Part shown: positions 30,345 through 40,479 of the stretch, one piece after another
Numbering within the stretch: position 1 is the first letter of the stretch
How the letters are laid out: the number at the start of each line of letters is the position of its first letter
From: Cordia subcordata
Lineage: Eukaryota > Streptophyta > Magnoliopsida > Boraginales > Cordiaceae
DNA length: 64,000 nt
Assembly (NCBI GenBank): GCA_028554755.1
Contig: JAPTOF010000010.1
Span: 11,940,501 to 12,004,500 of the forward strand
Direction: 5' to 3'
Program-made: the position numbers and the translations under genes
The notes under the pieces: generated by a model
Told to the model about the DNA's origin: nothing
Database searches by the model: none
Seen by the model: only the letters and a program-made list of their open reading frames with translations

Positions 30345-30361
30345 CCATGGCTCTGATACCA
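30345..30361 (-). promoter_or_regulatory. tRNA-Met primer-binding site of the viral genome
   Basis: The minus strand reads TGGTATCAGAGCCATGG. The first 12 bases match the consensus used by Caulimoviridae for minus-strand DNA priming. By convention this marks base 1 of the genome. It lies about 40 bp upstream of the movement-protein frame. Confidence 0.85.
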
Positions 30362-31213
30362 ATATAGGCCCAGGTGATAAGACCGCAAATGATAGCAGTC
30401 CATGGACATAGATGAGTCCTTAAGCTTAGCCACTATCTCTAAATAATATGGGAACATATTTAGGATATTACTCAATATATAAGCAAACCTCCAGCGGAAC
30501 AGGGGAATCACCCAAAAACGCCTTCAAACATCAACACGGCAAAACGGGCGGAAGGTTCCAAGAGATTCCATTATATATAGAAACCTTAATCTGAAGATTA
30601 TAAAGAGATATTACCTAATCTTAAGATCTTAACAATGTCAGCAGAGTATTTAAGGGTTATCCTCTAGGTCTAAGATTGGCCTAAGCAAGCTTTTATGGTA
30701 TGGTGGTATTACAATAATCCATCAGGATCTCAGCCTGTCATTAGGCTGATCAAGCACAAACAGAATAAAATAAATGACAGAAAAATAAAAAGAGAATACC
30801 TAGAACACGAAACTCAAATTATATTATTGATTTCAAAAATAAAATTACAAAAGTGAAAAAACTAGAAAACTGCACACACCCTCTCTGATCCGAGACTTTG
30901 CTTTTATAGACACTTGCATGCTCGGACTTGAAACAAAATTTAAATTCGACTTTCCACTGACTTCACATATTTCGAATCCGGGAAACACAATAATTACAAA
31001 CAGTAAAAAGTAAAAACTAATGTTTATCTACAATAGACTACTGTTTTCCGACAGTAGAAAGATTTATCCATATATGGACAAATCTGCCCATTGATTTGCC
31101 TAATACGACAAATCTCCTTTATTCCTTTTCATTATTCTCCTTGCCATCTGTATACCTAATCATGACCGCTTTCACCACTGACATCATGACCGGCAAACTT
31201 TTTGACACGTACT
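30362..31213 (-). promoter_or_regulatory. Viral intergenic region with predicted promoter
   Basis: The minus strand has CTATAAAAGC at 30901-30909, a good TATA box, so a transcript would start near 30875 and run about 515 bases to the primer site. A possible hairpin is GATCTCAGCC with GGCTGATC around 30728-30752. TGACATCA near 31181 resembles an as-1/CRE-type element. The short frame at 30511-30329 is probably a leader sORF or chance. Confidence 0.55.
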
Positions 31214-31770
31214 CTAAACTTTATCCTGTTTAGAGGTACTAGGAGATTCTCCTTGTTTCCGATTTATTTGACTCGGACCTTTCAACGCGTCTTTCATTGA
31301 TTCAAACACATCATCCAGAGAATAGTCTTCTTCTTCCTCTGGATCTTGAGATTGTCCTGCAAGGCAAAAATATCTGCTTCCTTGCGTCTGTGATGTCATA
31401 GACATTTCTGATGGCGATGATGAGGATTCACCTTTTCTTGTGAACTGGACCATTTCCTGCTTTATTTGATCCATATGAGCCACCATAATTTCTTGAGATG
31501 AGATTGTTGATTCTTCTCTTGAAGTTTGAGTGCAAATTGCTCAAATGGTGATTTTGGAACATTTTGAAGCATCTGCTCTTGCTTCTCCTTCATTTCCTTT
31601 TTATATTGTTGGATTTTAGCTTCAATTTCGCTAAGCAGATCCTGAGAATATAACTTCTATGTTGAAGGATCTGTCTGAAGCATTTTATGCCAGAACTTTG
31701 TGAAAATTTTCCTCTTCAAACAAGGAATATGCTTATCTGCATGACCCACTTCTGGAACCCATCTGACTAT
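31214..31770 (-). pseudogene. Distal viral coding remnant after the polyprotein
   Basis: Frames here read IEAKIQQYKKEMKEKQEQML, FEQFALKLQE and, from 31486, MVAHMDQIKQEMVQFTRKGE and YSLDDVFESMKDALKGPSQI, ending at 31214. Composition is Lys/Gln/Glu-rich with likely coiled coil. It may be the C-terminus of the preceding frame or a small separate gene. Function not recognised. Confidence 0.4.
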
Positions 31771-32700
31771 TCATGGGATTGAGAATTCCAGAAAGAAATA
31801 CATAGATGCCGTACCTTCAACATATTGTTGTTGGTCTTCAAGATTTTGAATTCTTAGCGAGCATTCTAACCATTCAGCATACATTCCTTTGAATGGTTCT
31901 GGAAGAATTGTTGGAGAAAGACCAAAGAAACTCCACCAAATAATAAACCATGTTGGAATTTCTTTCTCCATGATTGTACCAGCTATTTTCACAAACCATG
32001 AATGCTTATGTTGGTCATTCTCAAAGGAAAATACCTTTGAGAAAGCATCCACATAATCCCAGTATGAATATTGTACTGGACCCTGTTGTGTTGATACCAC
32101 ATAGGACTTCAATTTATGTGTTGAAAGTCCCCATTGCTCCGCATTTATTATGCTCTTGATGGAGATTTTGCTATAAGCAATATCCCTAGACATCATATCT
32201 GCTTTTCCATTCTTTTTGAAATGTTCAAAATCTGCAGACATGGTCTCCATGAAAATTTTCTCATAATGATGTCGAGTCTTATATGACTGAGCTGGAAAGG
32301 AAAACTCATCAAGATATTTTTGCATGAGTATCCAAGGATTATGTTTATATACAAGATCTTTTTGTGAAATATACAGGATTATTTCCTGTTGTAATCCCTG
32401 AACATATTGTTGGGAATCATCCAATTCTGTATTCAGAACTGAAGGGAAAGAACTTATATTTCTTTCTCCTGCCTTTTTCTTCAATTCATCAATGAACTTT
32501 ATTGTTTCATCGTAAATAGGAGAATTTGGATTGGGAAGGCGAATATCAAAATTTTGAGCCCTGAGTCTATTTCTCCGGACTTCTGCTTCTTCCACAGCAA
32601 ATTCCAATGCTCTATTTGCATAGGAATAATCAGGGGCCTTATTTCCCTTACGACCACGACCACGACCAGAGACATATTTTCCCTGGGTTTTTCCTTCCCT
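31771..32700 (-). pseudogene. C-terminal extension downstream of viral RNase H, unknown function
   Basis: It continues in frame after the RNase H without a stop. It begins with a basic GKYVSGRGRGRKGNKAPDY stretch, then NRALEFAVEEAEVRRNRLRA, NPNSPIYDETIKFIDELKKK, and a long helical, Trp-rich part (WFIIWWSFFGLSPTILPEPF). About 310 residues. I recognise no catalytic motif. Some caulimovirids carry a separate distal gene here; whether this corresponds to it cannot be told from the sequence alone. Confidence 0.55.
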
Positions 32701-33633
32701 ATCAGGGGACTGCATCACCCTGCAAAATTCACAAGTGAGGAAATCAGGCAAAGTATTATTCTTTCCCTGAATATATTTGATTTCAAAATCAAATGGTGCC
32801 AAATGAGCCTGCCATCTTGCAAACATTTGTTTAGACACATCATGTTTAAAATCTTTATTCAACATAGATTTGGCAGATTGACAATCAGTTTTAATTAAAA
32901 ACTTTTGATTGAGCAAATCATCTTGAAATTTCAAAACACATTTAAGAATTGCCAAAATTTCTTTAGCAACTGTTGCATATTTCTTCTGGGAATCATTCCA
33001 TTTCCCAGAATGATAGCAAACAAGATATTCTTGTGTTGTCATCGGATGAACTTGTTTCAGAACTCCGCCAAAACCTATTTCTGAAGCATCAGTTTCCACA
33101 ATTTTATACCATGTGGGATTGGCTATCATAAGACAAGGCAACTGTTTGACCTTAGATTTGATCACTCTCACTACCTCAGTATGACTTTCTGACCAAGGGG
33201 AAGGGAAATTCCTAAGTCTATCATATAAGATTGCAGTATCTGCAGCAAGATTTTTATTATAAGGCAGAATATAATTAAGACTACCCAAAAATCTTTGTAA
33301 TTGAGTTTTATCAAGCATAATATCGGGAAATTTAGAAGCAAATTCAATACTTCTATTGATAGGAATTATTTTTCCATCTTCAATAAAATAACCAAGAAAT
33401 CTAATTTTAGATTTAAAATTTTCCATTTTTGGTTGAGATACAACTAAACCATTTTTTATAACAAGATTTTTGAAAATTTCCAAATGTTTCATATGGGAAT
33501 TGATATCTTTTGAAAATATTAAGACATCATCAATATACACAACCATAAAATTATTATATGGCAAAAATATATTATTCATAATATGTTGAAATTCAGAAGG
33601 AGCATTTTCAATCCAAATGGCATAACATTCCAT
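32700..33633 (-). pseudogene. Viral reverse transcriptase C-half and RNase H
   Basis: NAPSEFQHIMNNIF, then NFMVVYIDDVLIFSKDINSH with the YIDD catalytic box, IRFLGYFIEDGKII and TQLQRFLGSLNYILPYNK. The RNase H follows, with VETDASEIGFGGVL (first Asp), AVAKEILAILK (Glu, after KKYAT), LIKTDCQSAKSML (Asp) and GKNNTLPDFLT. The frame joins the N-half through a shift near 33605-33635. This is the genome-replicating enzyme; this copy is interrupted. Confidence 0.85.
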
Positions 33634-34327
33634 TCAAAATGCCCTATAGGTACTACAAATGCAGTTTTATACCTATCTTCTTTCGCTACCTGTTTTTGAT
33701 AGTATCTAGATTTCATATCAAATTTAGAAAATATACAAGAATCTTGAACCCTAGTTATTAAATCATGTTTATTTGGAAGAGGGTATCTGATCCATTTTAA
33801 AACTTTATTTAGAGGTTTATAATTTGTAACTAACCTGGAAGAACCTCTCTCAATTTCACTATGTTTATTTACATAGAAACCAGTACAACTCCAAGGCGAA
33901 TGAGAAGGTCTTATTAATCCTTTCTTAAGAAGATCATTTATTTCTTCCTTACAGTAATCTAATTCCTTACTATTCATTTGACAAGGTCTAGATTTAGTTG
34001 GAATTTTTGATTCATTAAAATCATCAATATATGGTAAAGATACTATATGTTTTTTTCTATTCCAAAAAGCATTTGGATGATTAGCACAAATTTCAATAGA
34101 AAATTGATTATATATTAATTTTATCTTATCCTGTAGTTTTGGATTATTTAGCTGATCCTTCATATTAATAATCAATATTTCTTGTTTTAGGAAATTTAAT
34201 TGATTTCCCTTAGCTTTGATTATATCAACTAATTCATTTAAAACCCTTGATACTGGATCTTTTATGAAATTTAATATAATTTCACTTCCTTCATAGCTAC
34301 CTACAATTCCACTTGTAGTTATTTCCT
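33600..34327 (-). pseudogene. Viral reverse transcriptase N-half
   Basis: From about 34175 it reads ICANHPNAFWNRKKHIVSLP, KKGLIRPSHSPWSCTGFYVN, SRLVTNYKPLNKVLKWIRYP, SCIFSKFDMKSRYYQKQVAK and FVVPIGHFEWNVMPFGLK. FDMKSRYYQ holds the first catalytic Asp. The frame runs out at 33576 after a shift. Upstream to 34327 a frame change separates it from the protease. Confidence 0.85.
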
Positions 34328-34759
34328 TTATGGGAAAATTTTATGAAGAAAAGGGGTTCCTAATATGACCTGATTTGTCATATTCCTAACTAGAACAAAA
34401 CTAGTAGGGATACATTGTTTATCTTGGCATATATAAGCTTTAGAAAGTTTATATAATATTTCCATTTTATCACCACTTGCAGAAGATAATGAATGTGTGG
34501 TTTTTTCAAAATATTTAGTAGGAATTAATCCTTCTTGTATACAATTTAAATCAGCAGCACTATCTATTAGTGCTACCAATTCCTTCTTATATTCACCCTG
34601 AATTAATAAGGTTATATTAACTAACCATTTTTGTGAGGTAATGTATTCCATGTTACCTAAAAATGGTTCTAATTCACTATTACTAGATTGTCCTGATTCC
34701 TGGACTTTACCCTTTCCTTTTTCAAGACTATCTAATCTATCATTCATTATAGTTAATTG
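34328..34759 (-). pseudogene. Viral aspartic protease
   Basis: ELVALIDSAADLNCIQEGLI contains the DSAA active-site motif, followed by SSASGDKMEI and NQVILGTPFLHKI, a retroviral-type pepsin fold. It would process the polyprotein. The frame ends at 34328; the next domain is in another frame. Confidence 0.75.
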
Positions 34760-35596
34760 ACTCTTAATTTGAATATTATCCTAAGTCAAAATTTTTATTT
34801 CTCTTTTCAGGTTTTCAACTTCAATATGAAGATCCTGTACAATTGTTATTGTGGGAGAAGATGATTTATATTTATCTTCTAACCTACGTCTAACTTCTGT
34901 TAGAGTATAAGGAATAAATTTATGTTGAGAAGTATCTATTTCTTCAGGTTCTTTCATTTGTTCTAAAGATTCTAAAATTTTATTTCTTACTTCAGAATCT
35001 TTAACCATCCTGAGAAGTTCAATGATATTATCATTGGTTAAAACATTTAATTACATATCTTTGAATTGAGAAAGTAAATTATAATAATCATTTTCTTCCT
35101 TAGATTGTATTTTATTAATACATTTTTGACAAGGTTGATTATTATCAGATTCTGAATTATCTGATGTATCAATTAACATATTAATATCCTCACTGGATTG
35201 AGAGGATTGAGATATTTCAGATTCATACAGATTATCCTGTTCTGAATCCGATATAGAAATGATTTGAAGAATTTCATTTTTAAGGTCTTTATTTATATCT
35301 AAAGCCTTAATCTTCTTTTTTATATTATGAGCCCTACAATTACGTGCTATATGTCCTTTTCTACCACATTTAAGACAAATTAGTGTTTTCTTAGGGGTAG
35401 ATTTAAGTTTTTTAAATTGTTTTCTGGCTATTTTCCTATCATTTCTAGCCTTTATCTTCCTCTGATATCTAGGAGAAGAAAATCTATTTGGATTAACAGT
35501 TGGTTTATATTTAGGTTTTTTCTTCAGACTGGATTATCCTACTTCAATTCCAAATTGATCACAAAATTGTCCTAATTGACTTTTTTCTGTTAAATG
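34760..35596 (-). pseudogene. Viral zinc knuckle and linker region
   Basis: LICLKCGRKGHIARNCR is a complete CX2CX4HX4C zinc knuckle at about 35335-35385, preceded by a strongly basic run (KARNDRKIARKQFKKLKS) and followed by an acidic Ser-rich linker. MVKDSEVRNKILESLEQM and IVQDLHIEVENLKREIKI look coiled-coil. Stops occur at about 35589, 35532, 35052 and 34781, so the frame is decayed. Confidence 0.7.
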
Positions 35597-36560
35597 TTAT
35601 TTTTTAATTTGTTGGTTAAGCTTAATTTCATTACATAAAGCTAAACCTTCTTGCATACATTTTCCTATTATAGTACCATAAGTCAAACTATTATAATCTA
35701 TGGCTGATATTCCTCCTGACCTAAGAGATTTCTTTGCTCTTTCGGCAAATAAATGGGGAAGACCATCTATAAATTTAGACTTCCAATGAGGTTGATTAGC
35801 CTCTGGTAATTCCATAACCCTACTAAGGAATACATCCTTATACCACCTAAATGAGGTGAGGGTAGGACACTTAAGATTCATAAGAAGTGACCTAATATTT
35901 TCAGTATCTGTGGTAAATCTACCAGTAAAATGTTCACAAATATTTAATGTGAGTGTATAAACAGCATCTTGAATAGGTTGATTATTTTCCTGTTTTACTA
36001 CATTTAATATTAATGCTTTATTATTTTGATCAAGATAATTATCCCACAAGCCTTTTAATTGGCTAGTAAATCCTGAGATTATCATTAGGGCTATACTCTT
36101 ATCTGTGTTATCATATTGTTTACAGATAGTAGAATACATCATCATTCTATGAATAGTATTATAAATTTGTTGATCAGTTAGACCATCAATATTCCACTCA
36201 TAAATAGTTTTCCCATTATAATAGGTTTGTTCATAAGTGGTTTCCTCAAATAATATATCTTGAGGTGTTGGTCTCGGATAATAAAATTTTTGTTGAACAG
36301 GTTTTTGGGAATATTTATTATTAAATCCCTTTAATGTATTTAAGGTTTCATTAATCAATTGTTGTTGATTAATATTATCAATTAATTCTGGAACTTCTTC
36401 TTCTTGATTAATAACATTTAATTTAAATGATTTAAATTTATTATCAAGAAGTTTTTCAAGTTCACTTATATTTTCCAACTTAAAATTTTTTACGTCTGGT
36501 GGAGGTTGAATTGGATTAGATTTTATAATCTTTTCTCCACTTGATTCAGCTTTAGATTCA
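35597..36560 (-). pseudogene. Viral coat protein, core region
   Basis: From the right border it starts in the terminal repeat (ENISELEKLLDNKFKSFKLN), then an acidic stretch, FYYPRPTPQDILFEE, YYNGKTIYEWNIDGLTDQQI, LKGLWDNYLDQNN, CEHFTGRFTTDTENIRSLLM and WKSKFIDGLPHLFAERAKKS, ending LNQQIKK at 35597. The YPRPTPQD and GLWDNYL blocks are typical of caulimovirid coat proteins. Its N-terminal part lies at the opposite border (28499-29171). Confidence 0.75.
36415..36560 (-). repeat. Right copy of the viral terminal direct repeat
   Basis: See the left copy: 144 of 146 positions identical. The microsatellite starts directly at 36561. Confidence 0.95.
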
Positions 36561-36596
<36 letters not shown>

Positions 36597-36609
36597 CATA
36601 ATCATAATC

Positions 36610-36687
<78 letters not shown>
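36561..36687. repeat. AAT / ATT microsatellite at the right viral border
   Basis: A long AAT run with a short AATCAT stretch changes to an ATT run, so the block is a near-perfect inverted repeat around 36653. The Tyr/Asn-run open frames read through here are artefacts. Confidence 0.85.
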
Positions 36688-36688
<1 letters not shown>

Positions 36689-36900
36689 CTCTCCCCCATG
36701 ATCAAAACAGAGAAAAAAAGTTTATTCCCACCCTATCCTTCTTTTTTCTACCCATTTTTTCTTGATAAAAATAGATAATACCTTGAGATTTTCGTATGTT
36801 TTGGATGATTTTTTTTAATCTTTTGGTTTTTATTTTTTTGGCTTTTGCTTCTCAAAATGATTGAAATATTTTTTATGTGTATAGAATGGGAAAAGGTTGG

Positions 36901-36908
36901 TTTATATA
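36901..36908 (-). promoter_or_regulatory. Possible TATA box of the Harbinger ORF1 gene
   Basis: The minus strand reads GATATCTATATAAACCAACC. It is separated from the coding part at 28416 by the viral insertion, which would have disconnected promoter and gene. Confidence 0.35.
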
Positions 36909-37313
36909 GATATCAACAGCAACGGTAAAAAGATTTGCCCCTTTGTAATTTTTATTTTTATTTTTTTGGCCATAAATTTATTTATTTATTTGGTTCGGTG
37001 AACATTCTGATAATATATCTGTTGCTCAGTGATAGTTGGAGCTTTTTCTTTTTTTTTTTAGTTTGCAAATCACGTTGGAGCTTTTTCTGCTTCTTTTTTT
37101 CAATTTGCAGATATGGGGGATGAGTTTGGGTGTTAGTTTTGGGATGAAAAAAACCCATACAAACGGGTGTTTTTTTTTGTGGTTTAGAAAAAATATTAAA
37201 TTTTGGGATGAGATAGGGGAGCTATTGGAGTACATTAGTACTAATCACTTTCCTAAATATGGAGTTTTTTTTTATGTTAAGGTGAGCTATTGAAATTAGC
37301 CTTAGAAGCTGAT

Positions 37314-38315
37314 GATGTTTTTATCCATAATGTTATTCGTGATTGAAAGGATGATTATATGTCAATAACTAGCAAGCAACTCTATGATGTTCACATAACA
37401 TTCGAAGTTGGAAATTTTGGAAATTTTGGAGATGCTCAAAATAAAGGAGATATGGAGCTCAATCTTTCTCCCATTCAATCTTCTCTTGATTTTAGGCTTT
37501 TAGATGTTTATGGCAGCTTGTCTCTACCTAGAAAATATGCACAAAAAACTTATGAAAACAACCATGGAGGTTCGAGTTTGTATGAAGTAGAAGATGTTGG
37601 TGTTAGATTTTTTTTTTATTAAAATTGTGGGCTAACACTAATTGAGATATTTTATGTTTTCAAAAAACGGGTTGAGGTTGACCGGTAAAGCCCAAAGTAT
37701 TATTCGTTCTAATCTGTTCTAGTCTGGCCTAGGTTTGTCTCATAAATATTACTATTTTAGTGGTGTGATATGCAAGGTGTAGAGCCTACTTAGAGCACCT
37801 TGATAGAGGGGCCCAATAAAGCTTTTAAGGCTAGGGTTTCTCTCCCATCCAAAGTATTAATAATCTATAAATAGGCTATTAGTGTTGGCTTGCCCCATTA
37901 ATAGCCACCATACAAAAGTTGAAGAGAGAGGGAGCCCCTAGTCTAAGCGTGCCTGGCACAACACATTACTCCAGTTTTATCGCAGGATTTGCAGGATTAT
38001 CGTAAAAAAGGTTTCAATGGCTTCAAATCAAGATACGCTTCAAATATTATTGGTTTAATTTATTGTTAAAGTGTTTTTATTTCTGGTATTAGTTCTATTT
38101 AAAGTCTAACAGCTGGTGCAATGTTTTTAATCGCTAGTTACTTAGCAGAAAAAGATAATGCCTTACTTGACGTGGTAGCTTTCTTTCCTAGTCAAGGTAG
38201 TAGTTTTTCAGGCCTTTTAGCATATTATTCGAAAACTTATCACTTTGAATCTGACAAAGGTAGCTTTTCTACTATTTAAAATGCTTTTGTATATGCCTCA
38301 TTGTTTGACCCCCCC
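37314..38315. other. Unassigned region, possible LTR-like remnant
   Basis: An 87-codon plus frame at 37359-37622 has no recognised domain. Around 37730-38130 the sequence has LTR-like character: AATCTATAAATAGGC, an AGTGTTGGCTTGCC segment and TGGTATTAGTTC near 38077, which resembles a degraded tRNA-Met primer site. No partner LTR was seen. Confidence 0.3.
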
Positions 38316-40100
38316 TTGGATTTTTTTTTTTTAATTTTTATCCTATTTTTCATAATTTTTTTCAAAAATACCATAGTTGTGAAAGTGATTTCAAAAGTAA
38401 CCTTTATGAAATTTGAAATACCAAACAACGCTATCTGACACTGTGGCAACAATATTCCAATATTTGGAAGATTGAAATACCGAAAATGATATTTCAAATA
38501 CCAAAAGTGGCAGTTGTACTTCAATTCAGAGAATTGAATATATTCCTAACATGGTGGCAGGACAAAATGGTATTTGAAATACCGAAATGAGGGAAAAGGT
38601 GTTTGAAATTTTGAAGTCAACCTGAATATATTCGTCAAATAACATGACTAGGTGGCAGTGAAATTCCAAAGTCAACCTGAATATATTCGTCAAATTCTGA
38701 AACAAAGTTGCTGAAAACACTATATAAACCCTCATTCCTCCCTCCTGACTCATTCAAAACTCCATCCTTCTTCTATTCAAATACTTTCAACTTCCTTCTA
38801 AATTTGTATATTGTGGAAAGGCATGATGTGGTGAAATAAGCCATCGAATTAGTGTACGACCATTGGGACACCTTGTACCAAATGCTTTCATGGTCTTTGA
38901 AAGCTGTGAAGACAGCAAATCTTGGGACTATTGTAAACTACACGTTCTTTTAGGATTAGAGCAGAGAAATCGAATTTTTAACTGTGTTCTGGGTATTTGG
39001 ACCCTACATCGCAACATGAAAACATTGTGAACCTATGCTTTCTCTCAATGGTACCCACTTGTTGGGTCATCTTCTAACAGCATTAACCATAGATGCAAAT
39101 GGTCAAATTTTGCCATTGGCGTTTGCAGTAGTTGATGTAGAGACAACGGATAGCTAGCCATGGTTCCCTTATTAGGTACGTCTACATTTTTTGTAGGGTA
39201 TGGAGGAGGTTTGTACTGTATCTGATAGATATGCAGGAATATTTGTTGCCATGAAACATATTTTATCTGACATATAATTACAGTCGCGTAAGTTTGAGAT
39301 TCCTAAATTTCAATAAATTCCAAAATTTTTTAATAAATTATTAAATTCAAATTCCACTAAATTCTTAAATTGCAGTAATTTCCTAATTCTAATAAATTCT
39401 TAAATTCTAAGAAATTCCTGAATTCCAATAAATTCCTAAAAACTCATATAACTCAAAACATGTACATATACGTATAGATGTATATATAACAGATGCATAT
39501 GGACATAACATATACATGTATATCTACATCTACATATATATATACATATACAACATATACACATACATATAATATATAACATGTACATAATCTAACATAT
39601 AACATATATATAAATAGGTTCAAATTAAAAACTTACAAGATGAGGTAATTTCCTAGGCTTGAGGCTATGGTTTTGTTTTTGGGAAAACAATTGAATTTAG
39701 GACTGCTTTTGTGTGGGAAAGAGTTAGGGAAGAAAAGAGGGTCGTAAAGGAGGGTGAGAAAGGCTGATCTGGTTTTAATGGTTCAAATCCTGTTCAAAAT
39801 TTCAAATACCATCTTTGGTATTTCAAATACCAAACACAAGTTCTAATGCACTTTTCTCATAGCCAATTTAAAATTCAAATTGTCCACCAAAGTTTGGGAT
39901 TTGAAACAACAAAGATGGTATTTCAATCTCGAATTGAGTATTGATAACTCAACCGTCATCAAATGAGGCAAAAACAATATTTCAAATACCGTTTTGGTAT
40001 TTCAAATCTGTAAAGGGTACTTATGAAATCTCTTTTACAACTAGGGTATTTTTGGAAGAATTAAAGAAAATATGGTAAAAATTAAAAAAAAAATCCTTCC
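38316..40100. mobile_element. MULE (Mutator-like) element with long terminal inverted repeats
   Basis: Left 38316-38430 and the reverse complement of right 39985-40100 match well. Both read a GGA-(T)n-AATTTTTA.C.TATTTT start, CAAAAATACC.TAGTTGT.AAAG.GATTTCA, and GAAATACCAAA. Length about 1.8 kb. Inside are transposase remnants (38820-39290), degenerate TTCCTAAATTC-type repeats (39295-39440) and a TA-rich block (39465-39620). Target duplication not resolved. Confidence 0.7.
38820..39290 (+). pseudogene. MULE transposase remnant
   Basis: The frames read AIELVYDHWDTLYQMLSWSL, then VFWVFGPYIAT, PMLSLNGTHLLGHLLTALTI (normally ..SIDGTHL; the catalytic Asp is Asn here), DANGQILPLAFAVVDVETTD, and VCTVSDRYAGIFVAMKH (second Asp in SDR). 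Frameshifts and stops are present. The zinc-finger and N-terminal parts are absent. Confidence 0.75.
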
Positions 40101-40479
40101 CCCTGCCTCCTTTAATTTTTGGCTAGTAGAGAAAGAAATCACTCAAAACATTATCAAAGTTGTCCCTTGAAGCTAAATGATTTGGCTACCATCCTAATTG
40201 TTGGTGACAACTGACCATCTAAGTCAGTTGGTCCTTCTTACAATTTTAACCACTTGCAACATTCTAGCATTAGTAGAAAAGGCTTTGTCATCAAAATTCA
40301 GCCTCTACACATAATCATGCAACTTCAAGTGCTTAGTATAATGGGGGAGACCTAAGGCATAGAGTTCTAGCCAATTCTCATGCATATAATGCTCAAAACA
40401 ATGGTGTACCTTGGAATAGAAGCAATAATCAACCTAAGTATACGCCTGGCTTCTCTTCTCTTACCACTAATGAAAACCC

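Larger units (their letters stand above)
28499..36560 (-). mobile_element. Endogenous pararetrovirus (Caulimoviridae), one permuted genome copy
   Basis: On the minus strand the order is movement protein, coat protein N-part, (repeat) coat protein, zinc knuckle, aspartic protease, reverse transcriptase, RNase H, a distal extension, a promoter/leader region and a tRNA-Met primer site. There is no integrase and there are no LTRs, so this is a pararetrovirus and not a retrotransposon. The first and last 146 bp are a direct repeat (28499-28644 and 36415-36560) with two mismatches, so the circular genome was about 7916 bp. Frameshifts and stops break the movement-protein and polyprotein frames, so this copy is defective. 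It is flanked by trinucleotide microsatellites. The gene order resembles petuvirus or florendovirus types; the genus is not decided. Confidence 0.88.
24949..37313. mobile_element. Decayed PIF/Harbinger element, split by a viral insertion
   Basis: A plus-strand DDE transposase gene (25974-27266) and a convergent minus-strand Myb/NAM-associated gene (27392-28416) are the two standard genes of PIF/Harbinger transposons. Candidate ends resemble inverted repeats: TTTAATAGTTCCCTTA near 24975 and the reverse complement of TAAGGTGAGCTATTGAAA near 37278-37295. The outer limits are approximate. Each gene has a TATA-like box on its outer side (25843-25849 plus; 36901-36908 minus). The endogenous virus at 28499-36560 sits between the minus-strand gene and its likely promoter. 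Without it the element would be about 4.3 kb. Target duplication not resolved. Confidence 0.55.

Noticed and set aside
28499..36560. Reading this region as a gypsy-type LTR retrotransposon
   Set aside because: No LTRs and no integrase; movement protein, caulimovirid-type coat protein and primer-site position show a pararetrovirus.
36523..36705. Asn/Tyr/Asp-run frame on the minus strand
   Set aside because: Pure translation of the AAT/ATT microsatellite.
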